Shown here one piece after another: positions 16,774 through 26,033 of a DNA stretch of 64,000 nt. The first letter of the stretch is position 1. Every line of letters begins with the position of its first letter. A model generated the notes under the pieces. The model saw nothing but the letters and a program-made list of their open reading frames with translations. It was not told the DNA's origin and ran no database searches. The position numbers and the translations under genes are program-made. This DNA is from an uncultured bacterium (GTDB lineage Bacteria; Bacillota; Clostridia; Oscillospirales; Ruminococcaceae): positions 45,293 through 109,292 of the forward strand of contig CAJMSD010000010.1 of assembly GCA_905215965.1 (NCBI GenBank), in the 5' to 3' direction.

Positions 16774-18591
16774 ATGATAAGAGAAGATTTAAGAAACATC
16801 GCCATAATCGCCCACGTCGATCACGGCAAAACCACTCTCGTCGACGAAATGCTCAAGCAGGGCGGCGCATTCCGCGAAAATCAGAATGTCGCTGAACGAG
16901 TTATGGACTCGAACGATATAGAGCGTGAAAGAGGTATAACTATACTTGCAAAAAATACTTCGGTCTGCTATAATGATATTAAAATCAATATCATTGATAC
17001 TCCCGGACACGCGGATTTCGGCGGAGAAGTAGAGCGTGTGCTGAAAATGGTTGACGGCGTGCTTCTTCTCGTTGACGCTGCGGAAGGTCCTATGCCGCAG
17101 ACGCGTTTCGTGCTTTCAAAAGCTCTTGAAATGGGACATAAAATAATCGTTGTCGTAAATAAAATAGACAAGCCCGACGCTCGTCTCGACGAGATCGGCG
17201 ATGAAGTACTCGAACTTCTGCTTGATCTCGATGCCAGCGATGAGCAGCTTGAAAGTCCTATTCTTTTCTGTTCGGGAAGAAGCGGTACTGCTTCTCTCAG
17301 CCAATATGAGGCAGGAACGGATCTTAAGCCGCTCTTTGACACTATTATAAATTACATCGAGCCGCCAAAGGGCAATGAGGACGAACCGCTTCAAATGCTT
17401 ATATCTTCTATCGATTATAACGAATATGTCGGACGTATCGGCGTCGGACGCATCGAGCGCGGAAGCGTGAAGGTCAATCAGCAGGTAACCGTATGCGACT
17501 ATACGGAGTCAAAAAAGAATTATAATTCGAAAATCGTATCGCTCTATCAGATACAGGGTCTTAACCGTGTGCCCGTTCAGGAGGCTACCGTTGGAGATAT
17601 CGTGTGGATAAGCGGTATCGAAAATATAACCATCGGCGATACTATCTGCGCTACGGAAGCTCCCGAAGCTATCCCGTTTGTAAAGATCAGCGAGCCCACC
17701 GTTGAAATGACCTTCTCGGTAAACGACAGTCCGTTTGCAGGACGCGAGGGTAAATTCGTTACCTCCCGTAAGCTCCGTGAACGCCTTTTCAAAGAGCTTC
17801 TCAAGGACGTTTCTCTCCGTGTTTCGGAAACCGATTCAACTGACTCGTTCCGCGTTGCAGGACGAGGTGAAATGCACCTTTCGATACTTATCGAAAATAT
17901 GCGCCGCGAGGGTTATGAGCTTGCCGTTTCAACTCCGAGAGTTCTCTATAAAGAGGGCGAGGACGGCAGAAAGCTTGAACCTATCGAACGTCTTGTTATC
18001 GATGTTCCCGAGGACTGCGTCGGCTCGGTAATGGAGAAAATGGGAAGCCGCAAAGGCGAGCTTGTTGAAATGCATCCTCAGGGCAGCCGTATGCGTATTG
18101 AATTCCTAATTCCCGCAAGAGGTCTTTTCGGCTATAAGAGCGAATTCCTCACCGATACAAAGGGCGAAGGAATCATGAATCACGTTTTCAACGGATATGA
18201 GCCTTACAAGGGCGATATAGAACGACGCAGCACAGGCTCTCTCGTTTCCTTTGAAACAGGCGAAGCCGTTACCTACGGTCTCTTTAACGCTCAGGAAAGA
18301 GGTCAGCTTTTCATTCCTGCCGGTACTCCCGTTTACGAGGGTATGGTCGTCGGAGCTTCTCCAAAAACCGATGATCTCGTTGTAAACGTATGCAAGAAAA
18401 AGCATCTTACAAATACCCGTGCAAGCGGAAGCGACGATGCACTTCGTCTTGTTCCTCCAAGAAATCTCAGCCTTGAGGACTGCCTTGAGTTCCTTGCAGA
18501 TGATGAGCTGCTTGAGGTCACTCCGGAATCTCTCAGAATAAGAAAAAGAATACTCAGCAATACTCAGCGTGCTAAAAACAGAGCCAAATAA
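16774..18591 (+). CDS. typA: Ribosome-associated GTPase TypA/BipA
   Basis: 605 aa from the ATG at 16774 with TGGAGG upstream. G1 AHVDHGKTTL (about 13-22), G2 region RERGITILAKN, G3 DTPGHADFGGE and G4 NKIDKPDA are intact. EF-G-like domains II, III and V follow, with the TypA-specific C-terminal domain (PRNLSLEDCLEFLADDELLEVTP in part). TypA binds the ribosome and assists assembly and growth at low temperature or under stress. Full length and all motifs are normal. Confidence 0.96.
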   Translation: MIREDLRNIAIIAHVDHGKTTLVDEMLKQGGAFRENQNVAERVMDSNDIERERGITILAKNTSVCYNDIKINIIDTPGHADFGGEVERVLKMVDGVLLLVDAAEGPMPQTRFVLSKALEMGHKIIVVVNKIDKPDARLDEIGDEVLELLLDLDASDEQLESPILFCSGRSGTASLSQYEAGTDLKPLFDTIINYIEPPKGNEDEPLQMLISSIDYNEYVGRIGVGRIERGSVKVNQQVTVCDYTESKKNYNSKIVSLYQIQGLNRVPVQEATVGDIVWISGIENITIGDTICATEAPEAIPFVKISEPTVEMTFSVNDSPFAGREGKFVTSRKLRERLFKELLKDVSLRVSETDSTDSFRVAGRGEMHLSILIENMRREGYELAVSTPRVLYKEGEDGRKLEPIERLVIDVPEDCVGSVMEKMGSRKGELVEMHPQGSRMRIEFLIPARGLFGYKSEFLTDTKGEGIMNHVFNGYEPYKGDIERRSTGSLVSFETGEAVTYGLFNAQERGQLFIPAGTPVYEGMVVGASPKTDDLVVNVCKKKHLTNTRASGSDDALRLVPPRNLSLEDCLEFLADDELLEVTPESLRIRKRILSNTQRAKNRAK

Positions 18592-18612
18592 AACATTTTT
18601 GAGGTGTCCTAT

Positions 18613-19287
18613 ATGAAAAAAACAGCTTTGGCATTATCTTTGACTATATGTTCTGCAAGCCTTGTATTGATAAGCTGCAGCGAAGTAGGAAATACAACCG
18701 AAAACAGCAGCGTATCCACGACTGAATCTTTCTCCGTCACGACTACCGAAGAAATCACGGATTATGAAGTCCCTACCGAAAGAGTAAAGGATATTCAATC
18801 TTCGGACAGCTTTGACTATGAGATAATCGATGGATTTATTACCATTACCGGCTATACCGGTTCAGACGAGGCTGTAATAATTCCGTCTGACATTGACGGA
18901 ACTCCCGTTAATAAGATAGGGAATCACGCCTTTGAGGGCAAATACAAAATTACAAGCGTCGAGCTTCCAGATACGATAATTCTTATAGGAGAAAGCGCTT
19001 TTTCCGACTGCGAAAGCCTTGCTGAGATCAATATACCGTCGTCTGTTACCGGAATCGACAGAGCTGCTTTCGCTTCATGCGTAAGTCTCGGAGATATTAC
19101 CGTTCCGTCAAGCGTTCAGTACATTAAAGAGGAAGCATTTACAGCCTGCGAAGCTATGACTACTCTCACTATAGAAAATCCCGACATGATATATGAAAAC
19201 TGGGGACTTGAAGATCTGCCCGAGCTCGAAATAGACGCGCCGTCAGGTTCTGCTGTCGAAGCATGGGCAGAAGCTATGGGCAAATAA
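18613..19287 (+). CDS. LRR_5-repeat lipoprotein
   Basis: 224 aa from the ATG at 18613 (GAGGTG upstream). A signal peptide with lipobox LISC predicts lipid-modified Cys and outer-face anchoring. A Ser/Thr-rich spacer (about 25-55) precedes a short BspA-like LRR block with IGNHAFEGKYKITSVELPD and IGESAFSDCESLAEINIPSS in pattern. It starts a group of three consecutive lipoprotein genes (18613-20681). It is a smaller relative of the LRR protein at 114-2255. Ligand unknown. Confidence 0.8.
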   Translation: MKKTALALSLTICSASLVLISCSEVGNTTENSSVSTTESFSVTTTEEITDYEVPTERVKDIQSSDSFDYEIIDGFITITGYTGSDEAVIIPSDIDGTPVNKIGNHAFEGKYKITSVELPDTIILIGESAFSDCESLAEINIPSSVTGIDRAAFASCVSLGDITVPSSVQYIKEEAFTACEAMTTLTIENPDMIYENWGLEDLPELEIDAPSGSAVEAWAEAMGK

Positions 19288-19333
19288 CCATTTGATACGA
19301 ATTTTTATAAGGTTTGTGAAAGGAAAAGCCATA

Positions 19334-20005
19334 ATGAATGCCTTTATCAGAAAATCAATTGCGGCAGCTGCGGCGCTGTCATTAGCGGCAGCATTTACAG
19401 GCTGCGGAAACAAAGCTTCTTCCGGAAGTTCAGATCCATCGTCGTCCGAAATACAGTTTGTTACAAATCCCGACGAGGAAGAGCTTGGAGCATATACCGT
19501 AAGCAGCAGCGGCGTAAAGCTTTACTATGATCCGGAGGAGATCTCACCCGAGATCATGTCTGCTCTTGAAAGTTACTTTCTCTGCTTTGAGCGCCGCGAT
19601 TACGATACCTATCTGAAGCTTGCACAGCCTGATTACGTTGAATGTATGCAGAATTTCCTGCAAACAAATTATGAATACGACCTTGAGCATTCCTTTAACG
19701 GACAGTGCGATAACTTCGAGGAAAACGCAGGTCAGGGATTCAAGATCACGCGCATAAAGGCTGAAATCTCTGAGGAAACGACAAATACAGACGGTTCCGT
19801 CGCTGACAGATGCAAGGCTTACATTGACGATCTCGGCGAGCTTTTTGAAACCGATCTTTATGATACCGTCAGCAAAAACAGCGATAAGCTTCACAGCATC
19901 ATTTTCTATATCATGGCTGAAGCTGACGGCGAGGAATTTCTCCTTTACAGCGAATATGAGATCGTTCTTTCGGAAAAAGACGGAAAGTTCTATACTTTCG
20001 GCTAA
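19334..20005 (+). CDS. Lipoprotein of unknown function
   Basis: 223 aa from the ATG at 19334, with AGGAAAAG upstream. The signal peptide is Ala-rich with lipobox FTGC. A Ser-rich linker leads to a compact alpha/beta domain beginning about residue 60 (VKLYYDPEEIS) with ALESYFLCFERRDYDTYLKL as its first helix. It shares layout and several positions with the next gene, so the two look like paralogues. No catalytic motif is recognised. Confidence 0.7.
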   Translation: MNAFIRKSIAAAAALSLAAAFTGCGNKASSGSSDPSSSEIQFVTNPDEEELGAYTVSSSGVKLYYDPEEISPEIMSALESYFLCFERRDYDTYLKLAQPDYVECMQNFLQTNYEYDLEHSFNGQCDNFEENAGQGFKITRIKAEISEETTNTDGSVADRCKAYIDDLGELFETDLYDTVSKNSDKLHSIIFYIMAEADGEEFLLYSEYEIVLSEKDGKFYTFG

Positions 20006-20018
20006 GGAGCTATAAATA

Positions 20019-20681
20019 ATGAAAAGTATGTTTAAATTTTTCTCTGTTATCACAGCAGCTGCAGTTCTTCTTTCCTGTTCGGTCGGATGCAATGATAAAG
20101 AAAGCGAACAAAACACCGCCGGCGATATAAAAGAAGAGGCTCTGCCTTTCGGTTCAACGCTTGTTTCCCTTGATCCCGATACAAACAGCAATGTTAAGAT
20201 CGCTATTGACTACGACGACCGATTTATAACCGAAGAAGAAGCCATAAAGCTGTCCGATTACGTTGCTGCCCTGAACAGCTGCGATACAGAACTTATGGAA
20301 AAAACCATATATCCGCCGTATCTTTCATTTCTTGCGGAAAGCAACGGCTTTTCAACGAACACCGAATACGTTCAGGGAATATATAACACTATTGAACAAA
20401 ATTATACAGGCGAAGGCTTCGACTTTAACTATATCGTTATCAATGAACTCTTTGACGTAAACAGCGAGGAAGAATCAGATAGCTTTTCGGCGATAGATTC
20501 ACGTTTAAAAACGTTGAATGACGGCGATGCTGCTCCTAAAATAAGTTCACGGAAAATGGTAGCGATCGATATTTACTATTCTATTGACGATACAGGCGGT
20601 TATCAGTTCTCAAAACGTTTCGGAGATGATCTGTACCTTTTCCTCTACGAAATTGACGGAGAGACATACATATTAAGCTGA
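20019..20681 (+). CDS. Lipoprotein of unknown function, paralogue of upstream gene
   Basis: 220 aa; ATG at 20019 with AAGGAGCTATAAATA upstream, 13 bp after the previous stop. Lipobox SVGC. The mature domain follows the same order as the neighbour: a beta segment (VKIAIDYDDRFI), a helix with EEAIKLSDYVAALNSCD, then an aromatic helix and a closing beta region ending YLFLYEIDGETYILS. It is probably cotranscribed with the preceding lipoprotein. Function not recognised. Confidence 0.7.
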   Translation: MKSMFKFFSVITAAAVLLSCSVGCNDKESEQNTAGDIKEEALPFGSTLVSLDPDTNSNVKIAIDYDDRFITEEEAIKLSDYVAALNSCDTELMEKTIYPPYLSFLAESNGFSTNTEYVQGIYNTIEQNYTGEGFDFNYIVINELFDVNSEEESDSFSAIDSRLKTLNDGDAAPKISSRKMVAIDIYYSIDDTGGYQFSKRFGDDLYLFLYEIDGETYILS

Positions 20682-20695
20682 TAAAAAGTGTGTTT

Positions 20696-20786
20696 TGCTA
20701 ATTTTGGGATTCCAAAGAGATAAAATCCCTTTGGCATAGTCCGGAGGCAGCGCCTCTGGTGGGGCGTGGGGCAAAACCACGCTTAC
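20696..20786. repeat. Dyad-rich intergenic segment
   Basis: Interleaved pairings GGGATT/AATCCC and CCAAAG/CTTTGG are followed by GGAGGC-AGC-GCCTC and GCGTGG-GGCAAAA-CCACGC. The interleaving could form a pseudoknot. It is G/C-rich relative to flanking intergenic DNA and may be a repeat remnant. Confidence 0.35.
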
Positions 20787-20824
20787 CGTAGGGCGTTCTC
20801 TTGAACTATATTACTTTCTATAAG

Positions 20825-20852
20825 AAAAAGCCACCCGAACGGGTGGCTTTTT
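20825..20852. terminator. Bidirectional terminator
   Basis: AAAAAGCCACCCG / CGGGTGGCTTTTT with an AA loop, between the convergent lipoprotein and queT genes. Confidence 0.9.
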
Positions 20853-20854
20853 AT

Positions 20855-21349
20855 TTATCTGTTAGTCCATTTTATCCGCGCGGAATTTTTCTTCAAAGCT
20901 GCCGTAAGCAGTGTTCCCAGAACGCCGCAGCATACAACCTCTCCGATTCCCACGGTAAGCATAAAATAAGGTATCGTCCCCTCAAATCCGTACGCGTATG
21001 CATGTACGAACGGAACTATAAGCACATTTGACAATATCGGCGGTATCGAGCCGAGATACGGGTATTTTCTCAGCATATAGGTTCCGAGCGCGCCGATAAG
21101 CGTCGCCATACTTCCGCCGAAAATATCCCACGGTATGCAGCCTGTGGTAAGATTGGAAAGCATACACCCTATGAAGAGTCCCGGAATTGCAGCCGGAGTA
21201 AAAAGAGGAAGTATAGTAAGCGCTTCCGAAAGCCTTATCTGTATAGCTCCGCTTGCAAGTCCTGCCATATTCGAAATATGCGTAAGCGCAACATAAAGCG
21301 CAGCAATTACCGCTCCCTGAGAGAGGTACAGTACCTTATTGTTTTTCAT
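20855..21349 (-). CDS. queT: QueT-family queuosine precursor transporter (ECF S component)
   Basis: 164 aa from the ATG at 21349. The QueT signature IQIRLSEALTILPLFTPAAI is visible, along with FIGCMLSN and PWDIFGGSMATLIGA; five to six membrane helices span the protein. QueT acts as the substrate-binding component of an energy-coupling-factor transporter taking up preQ1/queuosine precursors. A pseudoknot-forming leader upstream looks like a preQ1 riboswitch. No que biosynthesis genes lie nearby, which fits reliance on salvage. Confidence 0.88.
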   Translation of the reverse strand: MKNNKVLYLSQGAVIAALYVALTHISNMAGLASGAIQIRLSEALTILPLFTPAAIPGLFIGCMLSNLTTGCIPWDIFGGSMATLIGALGTYMLRKYPYLGSIPPILSNVLIVPFVHAYAYGFEGTIPYFMLTVGIGEVVCCGVLGTLLTAALKKNSARIKWTNR

Positions 21350-21356
21350 ATTCAAT

Positions 21357-21420
21357 TTCTCCTTTAGTTTTGATTTTAGACATTCAAATAGTCTAAGCGA
21401 GGAAGGTCTCGAACTCGCTG
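21357..21420 (-). promoter_or_regulatory. Probable preQ1 riboswitch (class III-like) of queT
   Basis: Read on the minus strand: stem GCGAG/CTCGC (21418-21414 with 21401-21397) with a 12-nt loop containing CCTT; then hairpin TTAGAC/GTCTAA (21396-21391 with 21381-21376); then AACTAAAGGAG holding the Shine-Dalgarno. The loop CCTT can pair with AAGG of the ribosome site, forming an H-type pseudoknot that hides it. Class III preQ1 riboswitches are known upstream of queT in Ruminococcaceae. The class assignment is an inference. Confidence 0.6.
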
Positions 21421-21466
21421 TATATTATAATAATTTCATTGGGAATAAACGCAAACTGCCTTTATC

Positions 21467-22939
21467 TTATATCTGTGCAGAATAGTTAGGAGCTTCCTTT
21501 GTGATGTAGATATCATGAGGATGGCTTTCCTTAAGACCTGCTCCGGTTATTCTTACGAACTTAGCCTTTTCGTGAAGCGATGGAATATCGGGACAGCCGC
21601 AATATCCCATACCCGAACGTATACCGCCCACAAGCTGGAAGATAGTATCGGCAACAGAGCCTTTGAACGGAACTCTTCCCTCTACGCCCTCGGGAACAAG
21701 CTTCTTTGCGCCCTCCTGGAAATACCTGTCTTTTGAACCGCAAGCCATAGCTCCGAGGCTTCCCATTCCTCTGTATACCTTGAACTGACGGCCCTGATAT
21801 ATCTCCGTGTCTCCGGGAGCCTCAGCACAGCCTGCAAGGAGCGAGCCGAGCATTACAACGTTTGCTCCTGCCGCAAGAGCCTTTACAATATCTCCCGAAT
21901 ACTTGATGCCTCCGTCGGCAATAACCGGTATACCGTATTTCTGAGCAACGCTTGCAACATCGTAAACAGCCGTTATCTGCGGAACACCGATACCTGCAAC
22001 AACACGGGTCGTACAAATAGAACCCGGTCCGATACCGACCTTAAGGCAGTCAGCGCCTGCCGCGATAAGAGCTTCGGCTGCCTCAGCCGTTGCGATATTT
22101 CCTGCAATAACAGGGATATCCGGATATGCTTCCTTGACCATTTTAAGGCATTTGATAATATTTGCGCTGTGTCCGTGAGCGGAATCGAGAACAAGCACGT
22201 CCGCCTGAGCGTCGATAAGAGCCTTTGCTCTTTCAAGAACATTTGCCGTTACGCCGATAGCCGCACCGCAGAAAAGTCTGCCCTTGCTGTCACGCGCCGA
22301 GTTAGGATACTGAACCGATTTTTCAATATCCTTAATAGTAATAAGTCCCTTGAGATAGCCTTCGTCGTCTACGATAGGCAGCTTTTCGATCTTATGTGCA
22401 CGGAGGATCTCCTGAGCCTGCTCAAGAGTAGTTCCGACAGGCGCGGTAATAAGATTATCCTTAGTCATGACCTCGGAAATACGCGCGTTAAAGTCAGTAA
22501 GGAAGCGCATATCGCGGTTAGTGATAATTCCCACGAGCTTGCCCTTGCCGTCAACGATCGGAACACCTGAAATTTTATACTTACCCATAAGCTCGTCCGC
22601 ATCCGCAACAATACGATCCTCAGTAAGAGAGAACGGATTAACGATAACTCCGTTTTCGGAACGCTTTACCTTATCGACCTCCTCAGCCTGCTGCTCGATC
22701 GTCATATTTTTATGAATGATTCCGATACCGCCTTCTCTTGCAATAGCGATAGCCATACGTGAATCCGTTACCGTATCCATAGCTGCCGTCATAATAGGCG
22801 TGTTAAGCATAATATTTCCTGCAAGCTTAGTTCCGAGGTTGATCATGTTCGGAGTAACGTTTGATTCAGCGGGAATCAGCAGCACATCATCAAATGTAAG
22901 TCCTTCCTTCTGGAATTTGCTGTTCATGTCAGTAAGCAT
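21467..22939 (-). CDS. guaB: Inosine-5'-monophosphate dehydrogenase
   Basis: 490 aa, normal length. The N-terminal LTFDDVLLIPAES motif, two CBS domains (about 95-215), the catalytic loop GPGSICTTRVVAGIGVPQ with active-site Cys, and the mobile-flap region with YRGMGSLGAM are all present. The enzyme oxidises IMP to XMP with NAD+, the committed step to GMP. The ATG at 22939 has GGAGGA six bases upstream. It is monocistronic, and no guanine-responsive leader was recognised. Confidence 0.97.
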   Translation of the reverse strand: MLTDMNSKFQKEGLTFDDVLLIPAESNVTPNMINLGTKLAGNIMLNTPIMTAAMDTVTDSRMAIAIAREGGIGIIHKNMTIEQQAEEVDKVKRSENGVIVNPFSLTEDRIVADADELMGKYKISGVPIVDGKGKLVGIITNRDMRFLTDFNARISEVMTKDNLITAPVGTTLEQAQEILRAHKIEKLPIVDDEGYLKGLITIKDIEKSVQYPNSARDSKGRLFCGAAIGVTANVLERAKALIDAQADVLVLDSAHGHSANIIKCLKMVKEAYPDIPVIAGNIATAEAAEALIAAGADCLKVGIGPGSICTTRVVAGIGVPQITAVYDVASVAQKYGIPVIADGGIKYSGDIVKALAAGANVVMLGSLLAGCAEAPGDTEIYQGRQFKVYRGMGSLGAMACGSKDRYFQEGAKKLVPEGVEGRVPFKGSVADTIFQLVGGIRSGMGYCGCPDIPSLHEKAKFVRITGAGLKESHPHDIYITKEAPNYSAQI

Positions 22940-23116
22940 AAAAAATCCTCCTTAAACAAATATATTTTCTTCCGCATCGGAACGGAAGTTTATTAACTTT
23001 AATCATACTATTTTTTATGAAAAGTGTCAATAGGTAATCCGATACTTGAAGCATAGAATTTTTTTGTATATTTCTGTTGGTATTTGGCGAAAACGCAAAA
23101 TAAGATGTTCATAATA

Positions 23117-24349
23117 TCAGTTCTGACCGCCTGTTGCCACATTTGCGTAATGCGCAAGTATCTGAGACGCATCGAGCGAATCTACCATTCCGTCGGCGTT
23201 GTAATCTCCGGTCAGTCTGCTGTAGTACGAAAAAGCCGACGGCAGTCCGGTCGCTGTTCTTACATACTCGCTGAGAACTGCGGACGCGTCAGAGGAATCC
23301 ACTGCTCCGTCACCGTTTACATCGCCGTAAGCTATATTGGCAAAATCAATAAAATCTATGCCGTTATCCTTGGCATACTTCTGAACTGCTGATCCGGTGT
23401 CTCCGCTTATATAAAATCCAAATACAGGCACATTCTTCTTATTTATTATGCTGTAGTGAGTACCTACCGCGTTTGCGGCAACGCTTGTAACGCTTTTCGG
23501 AATATGTATACCCGAAAGATTATTGCAGCTGTAAAAGGCTCCTTCGCCGATACTTTTTACGCTTTCGGGAATATTCACCGACACAAGCGACACGCACATA
23601 CTAAAGCACTCGTCGGGAATAGAGCTTAGTCCGCTTCCAAGAACCGCTTTTTCCAGAGACGAGCAATTTATAAAGCAGCCTGTACCAAGCTTTGTGACAG
23701 ATGCAGGAAGAGCAACGCTTTTAAGGCTGAAACAGCCTGAGAAGGCATATTCTTCTATGGTCGTTACGCTCTGCGGTATCGAAACCGTACTCAGCTTGGT
23801 ATTGCCGAAGAACGCAGCCTTTCCTATTACAGCAGTTCCGTTCGGGATAACGGCGTTATTGCTTCCGGCATATACCTTTAGATTTTTTGCGTCCTTACTG
23901 AAAAGCATACCGCCCACCGATGTGTATGTGCCGTTGCTTGCGCTTACATTAAAAGCCGACAGAGACGGACAGGCGGAAAACGCATAGTCGCCTATGTATG
24001 AAGAATCGCTCCCGATGTAGACCGTATTCAGCGACGAGCAGTTCCAGAAGGCTTTTTCTCCGATACTTCTGACGCTGTCGGGAATCGTAACATTTACCAA
24101 AGCGGCGCAGTCGGAGAAAGCTTCAGCAGCGATAGACGTAACGGTATATCCCGATATCGTTTCGGGAATATACATGACCGTTCCGCTTCCTGAAATTCCC
24201 GTTATTGAAGCCTCCGAGCCGCTTACCGTATACGTAAGAGTCAGTCCGCCCTGCGTATAGGATTCGGCATAGACATCGGCACGGGCAAGCGCCGGAAGCG
24301 CTGCGGCAGCAAAAACGGCAGCGATAATAAATGAAGCTGTTTTTTTCAT
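23117..24349 (-). CDS. Secreted LRR_5 protein with C-terminal dockerin
   Basis: 410 aa. Signal peptide about 1-26 (AAALPALARA), a block of about nine BspA-type LRRs (for example IGEKAFWNCSSLNTVYIGSD and IGEGAFYSCNNLSGIHIPKS), then a dockerin (about 343-405) with two complete calcium loops, DVNGDGAVDSSD and DYNADGMVDSLD. The dockerin predicts attachment to a cellulosome or cell-surface scaffoldin. It starts 12 bp after the amidohydrolase gene, so it probably shares the fabD-aroE-aroK transcript. Whether the LRR part binds host, plant wall or partner proteins is unknown. Confidence 0.9.
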   Translation of the reverse strand: MKKTASFIIAAVFAAAALPALARADVYAESYTQGGLTLTYTVSGSEASITGISGSGTVMYIPETISGYTVTSIAAEAFSDCAALVNVTIPDSVRSIGEKAFWNCSSLNTVYIGSDSSYIGDYAFSACPSLSAFNVSASNGTYTSVGGMLFSKDAKNLKVYAGSNNAVIPNGTAVIGKAAFFGNTKLSTVSIPQSVTTIEEYAFSGCFSLKSVALPASVTKLGTGCFINCSSLEKAVLGSGLSSIPDECFSMCVSLVSVNIPESVKSIGEGAFYSCNNLSGIHIPKSVTSVAANAVGTHYSIINKKNVPVFGFYISGDTGSAVQKYAKDNGIDFIDFANIAYGDVNGDGAVDSSDASAVLSEYVRTATGLPSAFSYYSRLTGDYNADGMVDSLDASQILAHYANVATGGQN

Positions 24350-24361
24350 TTCAAAGACCTC

Positions 24362-25519
24362 TCAGATTATTTTTCCGTCGATCATAACACAAGTCGGCTC
24401 ACAAAGAAGATCGAGCGGATCGTCTCCCTTTTTATAAATTTGCAGATCAGCCTGTTTCCCCTCTTCGATGCTTCCAACCTCGTTGTCTATTCCAAGTATT
24501 GCGGCAGCGTTGATCGTAATTGCCTTCAGCGCTTCCTCCCTGCCGAGACCGCCCTTTACAGCCGCCTTTGCCGACAGCGGAAGGTATTGTATCGGAATGA
24601 CCGTATGATCGGTACAGATCGCAAGCTGCACGCCATTTTTCTGCATGACTGCCGCATTTTCAAGCTCTAACGCCTGCATTTCGGGCTTACAGCGGTCGCA
24701 GATAACAGGGCCGCATATAACGGGGATATTCTCATCGGCAATAATATCCGCTATTTTATGTCCCTCGGTAGCGTGAATTATGACCGCTTCAAGATTGAAC
24801 TCGTTTGCAATTCGCATCGCAGTACAGATATCGTCGGCACGGTGACAGTGAAAGAAAGCTTTCTGCTTGCGTTCGAGCAAAGGCATAAGGGCCTCGCATT
24901 TTATGTCATATTCGGGAGGATCGTAGTTTTCGCTGTCCGAGTAATAGCTGTCCATATCGTGCTTGTAACGTCTCGCCTTAAAAAGTCCCTCGCGTATAAG
25001 AGCCGTTATCGCCATGCGCGTTACCGGAGTTTCGCTCTTATCGTTATAAACGCTTTTCGGATTTTCTCCGAGAGCAAATTTGATTCCGCAGTTTTTTATG
25101 AGCATATCGTCGATACGGCGGCCGTTCGTCTTTATTGCGCATATTTCTCCTCCGCAGGCGTTTGCGCTTCCGGGACACGAAGCAACAGAGGTAATTCCTC
25201 GTTTACGGGCTTCCTCGAAGCAGCGGTCGAAGGGATTTATACCGTCGATCGCTCTCATCTGCGGAGTAAAGGGATCGGTAGCTTCATTGCAGTCGTCTCC
25301 CTCAAAATCGATACCGTTCTCGATTATCCCAAGATGAGTATGAGCGTCGATGAATCCGGGATAAACCGCATCTCCTCCCGCATCGATACTGTCCTCCGGA
25401 ATATTTTCGGGGATCCCCTCGCCCATTTCGGAAATAATTCCGTCAGCTATGGATATATACCCGTTTTCTATGACCTTTTCATTATTCATTGTATGGATCT
25501 CAGCATTATAAATGAGCAT
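24362..25519 (-). CDS. Metal-dependent amidohydrolase
   Basis: 385 aa. Amidohydrolase-superfamily layout: beta-sandwich N-terminus, GFIDAHTHLGI with the HxH metal pair, FFHCHRADD and IIHATEGH with later histidines, and ICTDHTVIP with the catalytic Asp. It resembles the imidazolonepropionase-like subgroup, but the substrate is not evident and no hut genes are nearby. The start (GAGGTTAAAATG) falls one base after the aroK stop, indicating translational coupling. Confidence 0.85.
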   Translation of the reverse strand: MLIYNAEIHTMNNEKVIENGYISIADGIISEMGEGIPENIPEDSIDAGGDAVYPGFIDAHTHLGIIENGIDFEGDDCNEATDPFTPQMRAIDGINPFDRCFEEARKRGITSVASCPGSANACGGEICAIKTNGRRIDDMLIKNCGIKFALGENPKSVYNDKSETPVTRMAITALIREGLFKARRYKHDMDSYYSDSENYDPPEYDIKCEALMPLLERKQKAFFHCHRADDICTAMRIANEFNLEAVIIHATEGHKIADIIADENIPVICGPVICDRCKPEMQALELENAAVMQKNGVQLAICTDHTVIPIQYLPLSAKAAVKGGLGREEALKAITINAAAILGIDNEVGSIEEGKQADLQIYKKGDDPLDLLCEPTCVMIDGKII

Positions 25520-25520
25520 T

Positions 25521-26018
25521 TTAACCTCTTTTCACCGCAGATACGATAAGTCCGGCGACCTCAACAGGCGTACCTGCACTTTCTATGCGTATATTTGAAT
25601 TTTTAAGATATATTTCATGACGTTTATTAAAACGTTCGAGCAGCTGTTCTTTTGTGGACGATGCCGCTATGGGACGATTCGGGTCGTCCTTTATCCGCTC
25701 GTAGCAGCTTTCAAATGGAACGTCAAGGAAAACCACAGTTCCGTTATTCATTGCGTGCGCCGCTGTTTCGTCATTCAGAAGCGCGCCGCCTCCGCACGAA
25801 ACGACTGCTGCCTTTCCGCATAATCCCTTTATCGTTTCGGCTTCAAGAGCACGGAAATACGGCTCGCCCTTTTTCTCGAATATTTCCGGTATACTCATAC
25901 CTTCATTCTTAACGATAAGCTCGTCCGTATCGTAATAGCCGCAGCCAAGCCTGATTGCCGCAAGATGTCCGGCAGTTGATTTTCCGCAGCCCATAAAGCC
26001 GCACAGAAAAACCGTCAT
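25521..26018 (-). CDS. aroK: Shikimate kinase
   Basis: 165 aa. P-loop GFMGCGKST (about 7-15), shikimate-binding DTDELIVKNEGMSIPEIFEKKGE with the DTD motif, GGGALL, and adenine/lid region with DPNRPIA. The enzyme phosphorylates shikimate at O3 using ATP in aromatic amino acid synthesis. It is preceded 15 bp upstream by aroE, the preceding pathway step. GGAGG lies upstream of the ATG. Confidence 0.95.
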   Translation of the reverse strand: MTVFLCGFMGCGKSTAGHLAAIRLGCGYYDTDELIVKNEGMSIPEIFEKKGEPYFRALEAETIKGLCGKAAVVSCGGGALLNDETAAHAMNNGTVVFLDVPFESCYERIKDDPNRPIAASSTKEQLLERFNKRHEIYLKNSNIRIESAGTPVEVAGLIVSAVKRG

Positions 26019-26033
26019 TAAAAAACCTCCTGT

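Noticed and set aside
22940..23116. Possible purine riboswitch upstream of guaB.
   Set aside because: Only a short CTTCCG/CGGAAG dyad is present; the three-way junction and conserved loops are absent.
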